Below are positions 24,169 through 31,840 of a stretch of 64,000 nt of DNA, piece after piece. The first letter of the stretch is position 1. Every line of letters begins with the position of its first letter. The DNA comes from Halobacteriovorax sp. (GTDB taxonomy: Bacteria > Bdellovibrionota > Bacteriovoracia > Bacteriovoracales > Bacteriovoracaceae): the NCBI GenBank assembly GCA_002716825.1, contig PBCC01000001.1, forward strand, positions 55,254 through 119,253, in the 5' to 3' direction. Below the pieces are notes generated by a model. That model was not told the DNA's origin. It was given only the letters and a program-made list of their open reading frames with translations, and did no database searches. A program made the position numbers and the translations under genes.

Positions 24169-24440
24169 GAGATGCAGCCGAGAGGCTGTGTAAAGAGATT
24201 CTGCTGAAGGCGCGTAGTGACGAGCCTAAATTAAGCTTGGGCTCTTTTAATAAAATGACGTTAGAGGGTTTGATTCCTGAAGTGAGTAAATATTTAAAGG
24301 ATCAGTCCGAGCCTGGAAAGCTGGCTTATGTTAAGAACTTACTAAACCCGGGGAATCATGATGATGAAGTTCCTTCGTTGGCTGATCTAAGTACTGTATA
24401 CGGAAACCTAGTTAAGTTTGAAAAAGATTACTGTCATTAA
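24165..24440 (+). CDS. Small partner of the SMC-like ATPase (91 aa)
   Basis: ATG 24165 overlaps the ATPase stop (ATGA). The protein is helical and contains LLNPGNHDD (about 60-68), which resembles the NP-x-x-H-D/N segment found at the C-terminus of many AAA_15/SMC-like ATPases. I infer that a domain normally fused to the ATPase is here a separate polypeptide. It is the last gene of the operon begun at 13711. Its function is not known. Confidence 0.65.
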   Translation: MRDAAERLCKEILLKARSDEPKLSLGSFNKMTLEGLIPEVSKYLKDQSEPGKLAYVKNLLNPGNHDDEVPSLADLSTVYGNLVKFEKDYCH

Positions 24441-24476
24441 AGTATAAACTAAACAGGTATTGTCATTGTTGTCATC

Positions 24477-24516
24477 TTGTCATGATTAAAGAATGACGAC
24501 CTGACGATCATGACAA
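24477..24516. promoter_or_regulatory. 10-bp inverted repeat with GTCAT iterons
   Basis: TTGTCATGAT (24477-24486) is the exact complement of ATCATGACAA (24507-24516). Additional TTGTCAT and TTGTCATC copies lie at 24459-24476. It lies between the SMC operon and the CoiA-like gene and looks like a cluster of repressor-binding sites at the latter's promoter. Confidence 0.55.
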
Positions 24517-24565
24517 CTGATAGCGTTTGTTATATGGATTTAGATTATACCTAAAGGAAGTAAGC

Positions 24566-25291
24566 GTGTCTGAGGTTGCTATTCATAAATTAACTAGTCA
24601 GCGTATTTATGCTAGCGATTACAATGAGGCTGCCTGGCAAGAGTTGAGGGAAGCTTCTGGCAAGGGGCATATCGCTATGGAATGCTGTGGTGCCCGTGCA
24701 GTACTGAAAACAAGCCCAAACTTCTTGCGGTTCTTTGCTCATTTTGCGGGGGAATGTTCGACAGCACCAGAAACGAAGTGGCATCTAGAAGTGAAGTCGC
24801 TAATCATAAAAGAGCTCACCAGTAGAAATATAGATTGCTGCGAAGAGATGGTGGGGAAGTCTAGCACCAACAAAAAATGGAAAGCAGATACATACTTTGA
24901 GTTTAACAAACGTAAAATCGCTATTGAAGTTCAGCACTCCTATCAACACTTAAGAAGGTATATTGAAAGACAACAAATTTATATAGACTCAGGTGTTGAG
25001 TGTTACTGGTTGTTGTATCCAAAGTGCTTCCAGTCATTAACTTTATCTATTGCAAAATTTAGAGTTAGGCACGAATTTAACAATAGTCTACCTGAAGGAT
25101 TATTCAGTAATAGTCCAGATATTCCTATGATGTGGGCTGAGCTAGAGGACTGTTTAAAAGTTAAGGGTGTGGCCTTCATTGAATATTCTTTAGCATTATG
25201 GATCAAGAGCATTCTTGATGGTAAATTCAAGTATGCAGACTTTAAATGGTTTATTGATGGTGAGCCATTACCCCAAAAAAGGAAGCTATAA
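24566..25291 (+). CDS. CoiA-like nuclease-domain protein
   Basis: The layout follows the competence protein CoiA family. An N-terminal region with HIAMECCGARAVLKTS and FFAHFAG (HFAH-type motif) is followed by ETKWHLEVKSLIIKEL and the restriction-like core WKADTYFEFNKRKIAIEVQHS, where Asp and E-x-Q replace PD-ExK. A GTG start at 24566 with AAAGGAAG upstream is better than a codon at 24527. In accessory DNA, such nucleases may act in defence or DNA uptake. It is monocistronic and convergent with the DUF262 gene, 9 bp away. The preceding GTCAT repeats suggest its own regulation. Confidence 0.8.
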   Translation: MSEVAIHKLTSQRIYASDYNEAAWQELREASGKGHIAMECCGARAVLKTSPNFLRFFAHFAGECSTAPETKWHLEVKSLIIKELTSRNIDCCEEMVGKSSTNKKWKADTYFEFNKRKIAIEVQHSYQHLRRYIERQQIYIDSGVECYWLLYPKCFQSLTLSIAKFRVRHEFNNSLPEGLFSNSPDIPMMWAELEDCLKVKGVAFIEYSLALWIKSILDGKFKYADFKWFIDGEPLPQKRKL

Positions 25292-25300
25292 GGCGGTACC

Positions 25301-27052
25301 TTAAAAAGTCAGCAACTCTGTAAGCTTCTGTTTTAGAAGTTCAAATCTTGCATCTACATATTTTTCGAATTCTTTAAGGTTGAGAATATTTGGAATTAAC
25401 TGCTTTTGGAGATCTACTTTTTCTTGTTTGACCCAGTCCTCCAACATCATATCATTCTTAGATTTATTCATATTACTATCAAGCATTTGTAGGTTAATTA
25501 CACTGTCATACATATTTTTGTCGCTGTAGTAGCAGTCTTCGTCTCCCTTGGGAGTTATTCCATATTTCTTAAGCTTAGCCTTTGTGAATACGGAGCATGG
25601 ATGTACGTGGTCTTTATGGAAATCTCGATTTTTATAATCAAGGTGTGGATATAGAAGAGCCAGAATGGGAAATGAGTAACGGTCTCCATATCTGGTGTAG
25701 AGAAGGTTTTCGATGAATTCGTCGTCAACGGTTATGCTTTTTCGAGTCTTTGAAAGGCGTTGGGCAATTTGCTTGGCAGGGAATTTTTCTGAATTTACTT
25801 TAAGTTCACTTTCCAGGGTATCTCTTATTATTTTAAGAAGTGATTCTGCTTGTCCGCCAAAAATTCGGTGAAGTAGTACTGCGTGGACCCATTTTTTTAT
25901 CTCACTCTGATCATCTTTATACTGTACTTTGTCGCAATATTTTAAATCTTTCTCGCTCTTGTAAATGTAATAAGCAATGGGTAAGACAGCATTCTTTGAT
26001 GTAAGAGTATCCTCAATATAGCCAAAATCATTTATAAGATGAAAAGCGGTTATTATTGACTCTCTTATGTGGTCCCAGTTTTCTTCAAATTCAATGGCAT
26101 TTTCTATAGAGAAATTAGTGACACGAAATTTAATATCATTACAAAATAACATTAAATAAGTTCTCAGTATAAAATCTTTGTCTATGTCAAAACCGTACTG
26201 GCTCCAAACTTCATTGATTAAGTTGTTAAATTCTTGTCTGGCATCTTTCTTCTTCCATCCGGCAATAGTTGTGGACATAATTAAGTCGGAGTAACTTAGC
26301 TTTTCGCCACCGCTATTGACTCGAATGAAAATATTTAGTGCTTTGTTATAGTCTTGACTGTCTTCGAGGTAATAATTGATTCTGTTTTCAAAAATAGAGG
26401 CATGCAGTTTCTCTAGGGTGTCCATTGCAAAGTCGTTTTCGTCTAAGCCGGTATCCTTTAAGTAGTTTTTCAAGCTGCTGAAGCTTTGTAGGTCTAGAAT
26501 TTTTCCCACCTCAAACCAATCATTTTTATTACATTTATCAAGGTCTTCCTTTGAGAGGAATTGAAAGTCGTAGACTCTTCCGTCTTCTGAAACTTCCCCA
26601 GAGGTTTCGTCCTGGGGGGCAAGTTCTTTGATATTTAGAAACAAGCTTCTCGTTGGAAGGGAGTGTTCGTTATTTTTCCAGTTTACTCTAGGCTTTTTAT
26701 AAGCATAGGTGCCTTTTAAACCTACATAGAGCGCAGTTAATCGCTGTTGCCCATCTAGTATTGCTTCAAAGTCACTGTGTTGATTTGTATTGAATTCTTG
26801 GCAGTGAGTGTCATATTTTGCCCTAAATTTCTTGAGAATAGAATAATATCGGTGCGAAGTCTTGTTTTCCCCCATGCCCCCCCAGAAAAGACGCGAGCCT
26901 ATAGGGTAGCCTCTCATCAATGAATCAAAAAGTAACTCAATTTGTGTGTGCTCCCAAACAAATTCTCGCTGAATAGCTGGTAATAGCAGAAGGTTCAGGT
27001 CTATTTTATTTATAATTTGTGAAATTGAAAAAGGTACTTGGAATTGCCCCAT
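25301..27052 (-). CDS. DUF262/HNH (GmrSD-type) restriction-like protein
   Basis: The N-terminal DUF262 (ParB/sulfiredoxin-like NTPase) shows LPAIQREFVW (24-33) and DGQQRLTALYVGL (100 onward). The middle carries IRVNSGGEKLSYSDLIMST. The C-terminal part has DHVHPCSVF (481-489) and NLQMLDSNMNKSKND, an HNH-like nuclease as in GmrS/GmrD type IV enzymes. Length 583 aa fits single-chain versions. Such proteins restrict phage with modified DNA; the target here is unknown. No closely coupled partner gene. It is the last defence-type gene before the putative island boundary. Confidence 0.88.
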   Translation of the reverse strand: MGQFQVPFSISQIINKIDLNLLLLPAIQREFVWEHTQIELLFDSLMRGYPIGSRLFWGGMGENKTSHRYYSILKKFRAKYDTHCQEFNTNQHSDFEAILDGQQRLTALYVGLKGTYAYKKPRVNWKNNEHSLPTRSLFLNIKELAPQDETSGEVSEDGRVYDFQFLSKEDLDKCNKNDWFEVGKILDLQSFSSLKNYLKDTGLDENDFAMDTLEKLHASIFENRINYYLEDSQDYNKALNIFIRVNSGGEKLSYSDLIMSTTIAGWKKKDARQEFNNLINEVWSQYGFDIDKDFILRTYLMLFCNDIKFRVTNFSIENAIEFEENWDHIRESIITAFHLINDFGYIEDTLTSKNAVLPIAYYIYKSEKDLKYCDKVQYKDDQSEIKKWVHAVLLHRIFGGQAESLLKIIRDTLESELKVNSEKFPAKQIAQRLSKTRKSITVDDEFIENLLYTRYGDRYSFPILALLYPHLDYKNRDFHKDHVHPCSVFTKAKLKKYGITPKGDEDCYYSDKNMYDSVINLQMLDSNMNKSKNDMMLEDWVKQEKVDLQKQLIPNILNLKEFEKYVDARFELLKQKLTELLTF

Positions 27053-27209
27053 GCTGTCCTCAGAGAAAAGTTATTTATTTGTTTAACTTTATCGGTGTTT
27101 TCTCTTGCTGATGAAGCGTATTTTCTGGATTTTTTATGCCTGGAATATTTCTGGAAATAGCAAAATTGTCCAGAATTACGAAGTCGAGATTAATAAATTT
27201 AGGCAATTA

Positions 27210-27253
27210 GCTCTAGAAGTGCGTTTCGATATCCGCCCACTTCCGGGCACCAC
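27210..27253. other. Candidate attachment site or tRNA-like remnant at island edge
   Basis: GAAGTG (27216-27221) and CACTTC (27238-27243) are inverted arms around a TTTCGATATCC core. The right end, TTCCGGGCACCA, resembles the 3' acceptor of a tRNA-Leu, and a terminator follows. No complete tRNA can be folded. Accessory genes lie to the left and core-type genes to the right, so this may be an integrase attachment site. Confidence 0.35.
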
Positions 27254-27261
27254 TAAAAAAT

Positions 27262-27292
27262 AAAAAAGCCAGGCCTTGCGTCTGGCTTTTTT
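27262..27292 (+). terminator. Strong intrinsic terminator
   Basis: AAAAAAGCCAG (27262-27272) and CTGGCTTTTTT (27282-27292) form an 11-bp stem with flanking A and T runs, so it can work in both directions. No gene ends just upstream on the plus strand, consistent with a displaced native gene (for example a tRNA). Confidence 0.8.
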
Positions 27293-27442
27293 GTTTCTAT
27301 CAAGCACAAGTCATTATTTAATTTTTGTAATAGTGAGTTCGGTCGAGTTGTCCGCGTCGGCACTACCTTTAAGCCCTTGTTCTTACAAAGTTTATTTTAT
27401 AGCCTTTTTCTAACGGAACCAATTCAACCTTTCTGGGAACTT

Positions 27443-27850
27443 ATGGAAGCATCAAATGTTGGGACTTGCCTATGTGGTGAAGTCAAATTTGAAGTAATGG
27501 GTGACTTTGAAAACTTTTTTCTTTGTCATTGTAAGTACTGTCAAAAAGATACTGGATCTGCACATGCGGCAAACTTGTTCTCCTCTAGGGCAAAGCTGAT
27601 CTGGAGAGCGGGGGAGAAGATGGTGAAAACCTTTAATCTTCCTGGAACAAAACATATTAAAAGTTTTTGAATCGGTTGTGGCACTGCTCTTCCTAGTTTG
27701 CAAAGTCATGGGAAGCTTCTCGTTGTTCCAGCGGGTAGCCTTGATGGTGAGCTAACTATAGAACCTAATGCTCATTTGTTTGTTGCAAGTAAAGCAGGTT
27801 GGGATGAAGGGTTAGAAAAATTACCAAAGTTTGATCGTTTTCCAAATTAA
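27443..27850 (+). pseudogene. GFA-family (CENP-V/GFA) protein interrupted by in-frame UGA
   Basis: The frame from ATG 27443 to TAA 27850 encodes a 135-codon GFA-domain protein with CLCGEVKF, FLCHCKYCQKDTGSAH and, after the interruption, GCGTALPS, VVPAGSLDGEL and HLFVASKAGWDEG. Codon 76 (27668) is TGA in KSF-stop-IGCG, where the family has Cys (KSFCxxCG). All other reading is intact, so this is a single point change. Either it is a recent nonsense mutation or, much less likely, a selenocysteine at a zinc-ligand position; no convincing SECIS hairpin was seen. Confidence 0.8.
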
Positions 27851-27904
27851 GAAATCGATTTTATTATATTCTAGATACCACCCGCCCTTAAAGCTAGAGC
27901 AGTA

Positions 27905-28315
27905 ATGAAGATGAAAGACCTGTTTAAACATTACCCCAGCGAAGTAAGGAAAAGATTGCTAGAACTTCGCCAGCTCATTTTGAGTGTAGCGGCTAAGACT
28001 GATGGTGTTGGCGAAATCGAAGAATGTTTAAAGTGGGGGGAACTAAGCTTTGTGACCTCTCAAACTAAAAGTGGCAGCACAATTCGAATTGATTGGAAGC
28101 AGCGCGATCCTAATCATTACCATCTTTATGTTAACTGTCAGACAAAACTCATCTCAATCTTTAAAGAAATCTACCCCGACGACTTTGAGTATGGAGGAAG
28201 TCGCAGCCTCTCACTTCCTCTAAAGAAACGCCTGCCCAAAGGAAAGCTTTCCAAGTGTATCGAGATAGCGCTTACATATAATCTTAAAAACTATAAAAAT
28301 TTCTTTAATTTGTAA
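27905..28315 (+). CDS. DUF1801 domain protein
   Basis: A YdhG-like/DUF1801 fold: FKHYPSEVRKRLLELRQLILSVA, EIEECLKWGELSF, STIRIDWK, then YVNCQTKLISIFKEIYP and YGGSRSLSLPL. Small soluble proteins of this family are widespread and functionally uncharacterised. At 136 aa it is full length. ATG 27905 or 27911 are both possible. It follows the damaged GFA gene by 54 bp and is convergent with the GNAT-deacetylase gene. Confidence 0.85.
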   Translation: MKMKDLFKHYPSEVRKRLLELRQLILSVAAKTDGVGEIEECLKWGELSFVTSQTKSGSTIRIDWKQRDPNHYHLYVNCQTKLISIFKEIYPDDFEYGGSRSLSLPLKKRLPKGKLSKCIEIALTYNLKNYKNFFNL

Positions 28316-28350
28316 TTCAATTGTACTTGTCTGAAAGTTGCAGTTCGCGG

Positions 28351-30087
28351 CTACGCTTGGTAGTAGCCCTTTGTAAGTCCCTGAAAGAAGTGCCTTGCAT
28401 TTATTCCTAACTGTTGAGTTTTGTAGCCACCCTCTTGCACGACAAGCGTCGGCTTCTTTAAGCTGCCAATATGAAAACCATTTTGTTCAAAATCTTTGGC
28501 AATAAGTCTCCAAGATCCTGTTGGGTCGCCCTTCGCAGTATCTAGCCCTAGGGCTATCACACAATAAACTGGATCAAATTTCTTGATGTCTTCAATCGCC
28601 TTCCTTAATGTCTTTATGTAGGTCGCACCATCAATCGTTTTTTCTAGAGGATAATTAATATTGTAGCCTAGCCCTTTAGCGAATCCTTTTTCTTCTTCAA
28701 ATCCGGTATAGTGGGGATAGGCGTGCTCCGGATGACCGTGAATTGAAATGGTAAGGACATCACTTCTCTTATAAAAAATATTCTGCTGTCCATTTCCATG
28801 GTGGTAATCAACATCGAGAATAACCACTTTTCCTTGTTTACTGAGGTAGTTGGCCGCAATCGCTGTTGAGTTGAGGTAACAAAACCCACCGAAGTATTTT
28901 TTCTCCGCATGATGTCCTGGTGGACGGATTAAAGCGTAAGAAATATTGTCTCCAGCGATTAGTTTTGAGGCCGCTGTCAGCGCACAATTGACTGCAACTC
29001 TTGAAGCTTCAAAAGCATTCTTGTTCAAAGGAGAAAAGGTATCCATGCAATAATATCCCGCTCGGTCGATGATAGCCTTTGGTAACTTGGCCCTATTTCG
29101 AACAGGAAAAACATCGGGATATATGGTCTTTTTACCGGCAATCTTACAGATTTCTTTCAGAAACTGGTAATATTCAGGATCGTGAACTTCAGTGATATGT
29201 GAGTCCGGAAACTTTTTCGTATCTATAAAATTAAAAAGATCGATCTTACTGATCTCTTTAAGAATAGAGTCGATTCTGATGGGGGATTCTACATAACCCT
29301 TTTCTTTAATATGATGAATCTTATGCAGAGGGTTTAATGTGACTGAGATCTTTTGATCCAATGGAGTTTGTTTTGCCTTTTGTGCCTTTAGCAATTGTGG
29401 GGATAGTTTGGGAGGTGGAAGTTTTTCAAAATAGCTGTGATCGAGTGAGGCGAGCACTTTCTTGATGTAGCTTTGTGGACACTTGCTTTCAGTGTGGCTT
29501 ACAAGAATCGCGCGAATAATACTTTTAACGACAGAGCTTTTGAGTTTAACTTTCTTGTTGTTATCAAATAAGAGGTGAAGTGATGAATCATCTATTCGCC
29601 ATCTTTCATAATCAGATTTAATTAGCTGAGCTGCCCCAAAACGTTGATAGAATTTAAGACGGGTAACATTTTGTCTTTGCTCTTCATCGCTCGCGCAATA
29701 TTTCCTTTCAATCGTCTCAACCTCAAGAAAAACGCCCAATGACTTATTGATTAGAGATTGGTCTTTAACTCGCGAATAGAGCGCAGCTCCTATACCTCTG
29801 CTCGGGGCATCTTTGCTTGAAGCAATATAATCCAAAAACATAAAATTTTCTTTAATAAAATGTGAAGCAATCGCTGCGCCGATGATCACTCCTTTTTTTT
29901 CTGCTACGAAAAGATAATGTTTATAGATACTACTTTTATTCGCAGTCACGCGCTCTACAAGGTCTTCCAAGTAGGTAGCTTTCATATACGGAAATTGAGA
30001 GAGAAGCAGCTTTTTAACAGAAGCGATGACCATGAGGTTCAAAGGTGTAGAGTGATCGAAAACTTGTCTAATCTTGAAAGCTGACAT
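28351..30087 (-). CDS. GNAT acetyltransferase fused to histone-deacetylase-family amidohydrolase
   Basis: Counting from MSAFKIRQ (ATG 30087, AAGGTG 6 nt upstream), residues about 1-170 form a GNAT fold with VAEKKGVIIGAAIAS and SRGIGAALYSRVK. Residues about 235-578 are an arginase-fold deacetylase: RPPGHHAEKKYFGGFCYLNS (His-His and Gly-Phe-Cys), VVILDVDYHHGNGQQ (zinc Asp/His), TISIHGHPEHAYPHYTG, and LGLDTAKGDPTGSWRL (second zinc Asp) with EGGY. Acetylation and deacetylation of lysine or polyamine substrates on one chain is likely. Longer upstream reading (to 30186) lacks family support. Confidence 0.9.
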   Translation of the reverse strand: MSAFKIRQVFDHSTPLNLMVIASVKKLLLSQFPYMKATYLEDLVERVTANKSSIYKHYLFVAEKKGVIIGAAIASHFIKENFMFLDYIASSKDAPSRGIGAALYSRVKDQSLINKSLGVFLEVETIERKYCASDEEQRQNVTRLKFYQRFGAAQLIKSDYERWRIDDSSLHLLFDNNKKVKLKSSVVKSIIRAILVSHTESKCPQSYIKKVLASLDHSYFEKLPPPKLSPQLLKAQKAKQTPLDQKISVTLNPLHKIHHIKEKGYVESPIRIDSILKEISKIDLFNFIDTKKFPDSHITEVHDPEYYQFLKEICKIAGKKTIYPDVFPVRNRAKLPKAIIDRAGYYCMDTFSPLNKNAFEASRVAVNCALTAASKLIAGDNISYALIRPPGHHAEKKYFGGFCYLNSTAIAANYLSKQGKVVILDVDYHHGNGQQNIFYKRSDVLTISIHGHPEHAYPHYTGFEEEKGFAKGLGYNINYPLEKTIDGATYIKTLRKAIEDIKKFDPVYCVIALGLDTAKGDPTGSWRLIAKDFEQNGFHIGSLKKPTLVVQEGGYKTQQLGINARHFFQGLTKGYYQA

Positions 30088-30157
30088 GAAATGCACCTTG
30101 TATGGTCTATTGCAAGAGCTTACGGTTGAAACAGAAAATTTAAAAGCTATTTCTTCT

Positions 30158-30868
30158 TTACTGGTCAGTAAAGCCCACTCGCCCAATCATGGGAAGCTTG
30201 AGGGCCGGTGTCCAAAAATCAACGCCGAAGTTTAGGCCAAAGAGATTAACCTCAACACCTTCCTTAAGACCTAACTGAAGTCCAAGTACTCCGAAAATAG
30301 AAAATTGAAAACCGGTACCAGAGGCGGTTTTATCAAAAAAGTACGAGTCCACGAGCATATCTTTTCCAATCGCATGTGGTGGCAGTTCAACTGTTAACTC
30401 TTCGGTCTCGCGAATGAGATGGGCGATATAAGTATTGCTATTGGGCCCAGGCCAGGCTCTGTAGTCATTAGCAAAAGGATAACTCGGTATGATGGCCTTC
30501 ATCTTCTCAATCGCCTTAGTCGCCTGATCACCACGAATTTCATAAATCAGTTCAGGCTTTGAGCCAAACCAGTGACGATCTGGGAGGTCCGTCATCGTTA
30601 CGACGGCCGGAAGGCCACGACGTGTACGCCAACCAATCACTTGGGTGACGGTATACTGATCATCTTCTTTAAGTTTCCAGGAAATCCACGGGTGGACTGC
30701 AAAGTAGCCGCGCCATTTTACAGTCCTCGCCACAAATACTTGGACGATGGATTCACTTAGTTGATCTGGTTTTGGCGAGATATTGGCGCTTTCTTTAGAA
30801 GCGGTTCGCCAATCTGTGGCACAGGAAGTCAATATGAGCAAAAGAAATGATAAAAGTAGATTTTTCAT
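30158..30868 (-). CDS. DUF3750 lipoprotein
   Basis: MKNLLLSFLLLILTSCATDW is a lipoprotein signal with LTSC lipobox (Cys16). DUF3750 features follow: ARTVKWRGYFAVHPWISWK, VTQVIGWRTRRG, and NDYRAWPGPNSNTYIAHLIRE. The 236-residue length is usual. An in-frame extension to 31042 runs through the promoter and the next gene and is not credible. Outer-membrane-anchored periplasmic protein of unknown function. It lies 70 bp upstream of the GNAT-deacetylase on the same strand. Confidence 0.85.
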   Translation of the reverse strand: MKNLLLSFLLLILTSCATDWRTASKESANISPKPDQLSESIVQVFVARTVKWRGYFAVHPWISWKLKEDDQYTVTQVIGWRTRRGLPAVVTMTDLPDRHWFGSKPELIYEIRGDQATKAIEKMKAIIPSYPFANDYRAWPGPNSNTYIAHLIRETEELTVELPPHAIGKDMLVDSYFFDKTASGTGFQFSIFGVLGLQLGLKEGVEVNLFGLNFGVDFWTPALKLPMIGRVGFTDQ

Positions 30869-30958
30869 CAAAAAATCATACCTTCTAGACGTCTTAAACA
30901 GTAGCGTGTCTAAGTAGAGTTCACTAAAATCTGACAAACGTCGAAGTAGGAATTGTTT

Positions 30959-31144
30959 ATGAGTGAAGAAAAAAAAGAGCAAACAGCTGAAATCAAGCCC
31001 CATGTACATGGACCAAACTGCAATCATGGTCATCACCATCACGAGGCTCTAAAGCCTGTTACCCGCGATAACCCCAAAATAGGTCGTAATGATCCATGTC
31101 TTTGTGGCAGTGAAAAAAAATACAAAAAGTGCTGTGGTAAATGA
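30959..31144 (+). CDS. SEC-C motif protein with His-rich segment (61 aa)
   Basis: ATG 30959 opens [20 protein letters not shown] His-rich metal-binding-like stretch ([10 protein letters not shown], about 22-31) is followed by the SEC-C zinc motif [20 protein letters not shown] at the C-terminus. SEC-C is the SecA tail that binds zinc and SecB/ribosomes, and it also occurs in small stand-alone proteins. The stop overlaps the aquaporin ATG (ATGATG), so the two are co-translated. It may be a metal-binding or ribosome-contacting accessory protein. Confidence 0.82.
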   Translation: MSEEKKEQTAEIKPHVHGPNCNHGHHHHEALKPVTRDNPKIGRNDPCLCGSEKKYKKCCGK

Positions 31145-31833
31145 TGAAGAGTTCTCACGAGATCTCTCAATATATAGCAGAGTTTTTGGGAACCTTCTTT
31201 ATGGTTTTCTTTGGTTGTGGAGCTATGGTGTTGGCCGAAGTTGATACGGGCTTTGCGAGCGCGCTCATTCCTTTTGCCTTTGGTGCCAGTGTCGCGGCGA
31301 TGATTTATGCCACCGGACATATTTCTGGCGCTCACTTTAATCCTGCGGTCACGCTTTCTTTTTGGGTCACTAAAAGACTACCGACCAAGCGTGTTCTTGG
31401 TTATGTGTTTGCTCAGTGCTTAGGCGCACTTGCTGCCTCGTTTGCGCATGGTTTGATTTTTGGTTTTGATCATAGCTTTGGTGCGACCTTCATTCATACG
31501 ACCTTAGTCGGGGGAATCATCGTCGAGTTTTTACTGAGCTTTGTTTTGATGTTTGTTATCTTGAGTGTCGCAACTGATGCGAGAGCTGTGGGTGAGATGG
31601 CAGGTCTTGCAATAGGTTTAACAGTGGCTCTTTGTGCGGCCGTAGGTGGACCACTTACTAATGCCTCTATGAATCCTGCGCGCTCGATTGGGCCGGCAAT
31701 ACTCTCTTCAAATTATTCTAATCTTTGGCTTTATATTTTAATTCCAATCGTTGGTGCTGTTCTTGGCGCTAAAACTTATGAATGGATTCGTTGCCAAAAA
31801 GAATCACAAGACGATTCTCATGGCTGTTGTTGA
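31141..31833 (+). CDS. aqpZ: Aquaporin Z
   Basis: A MIP-family channel of 230 aa with six membrane helices and both NPA-type boxes: [11 protein letters not shown] (about 66-76) and [13 protein letters not shown] (about 174-186). The N-terminus has the family [17 protein letters not shown]. It mediates water flow across the inner membrane. The C-terminal tail ends in CC. It overlaps the SEC-C gene by 4 nt and is followed by a SIMPL-domain gene 7 nt downstream, which suggests one transcript. Confidence 0.93.
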   Translation: MMKSSHEISQYIAEFLGTFFMVFFGCGAMVLAEVDTGFASALIPFAFGASVAAMIYATGHISGAHFNPAVTLSFWVTKRLPTKRVLGYVFAQCLGALAASFAHGLIFGFDHSFGATFIHTTLVGGIIVEFLLSFVLMFVILSVATDARAVGEMAGLAIGLTVALCAAVGGPLTNASMNPARSIGPAILSSNYSNLWLYILIPIVGAVLGAKTYEWIRCQKESQDDSHGCC

Positions 31834-31840
31834 GGGCTTT

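Noticed and set aside
13924..24440. Labelling the operon as Gabija, DISARM, Wadjet or BREX
   Set aside because: The UvrD resembles GajB and the ATPase resembles SMC proteins, but none of the diagnostic partner genes (GajA-type OLD nuclease, DrmA/B, JetABCD, PglZ/BrxC) is present.
27210..27253. A complete tRNA-Leu gene
   Set aside because: Only the TTCCGGGCACCA end is similar; no cloverleaf, D-arm or anticodon arm can be formed in the sequence upstream.
27377..27442. Upstream in-frame extension of the GFA-family gene
   Set aside because: The added residues (FYSLFLTEPIQPFWE) are not in the family; ATG 27443 gives the normal start.
30869..31042. N-terminal extension of the DUF3750 lipoprotein
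   Set aside because: It would run through the promoter and antisense to the SEC-C gene and would hide the lipoprotein signal peptide that begins at 30868.
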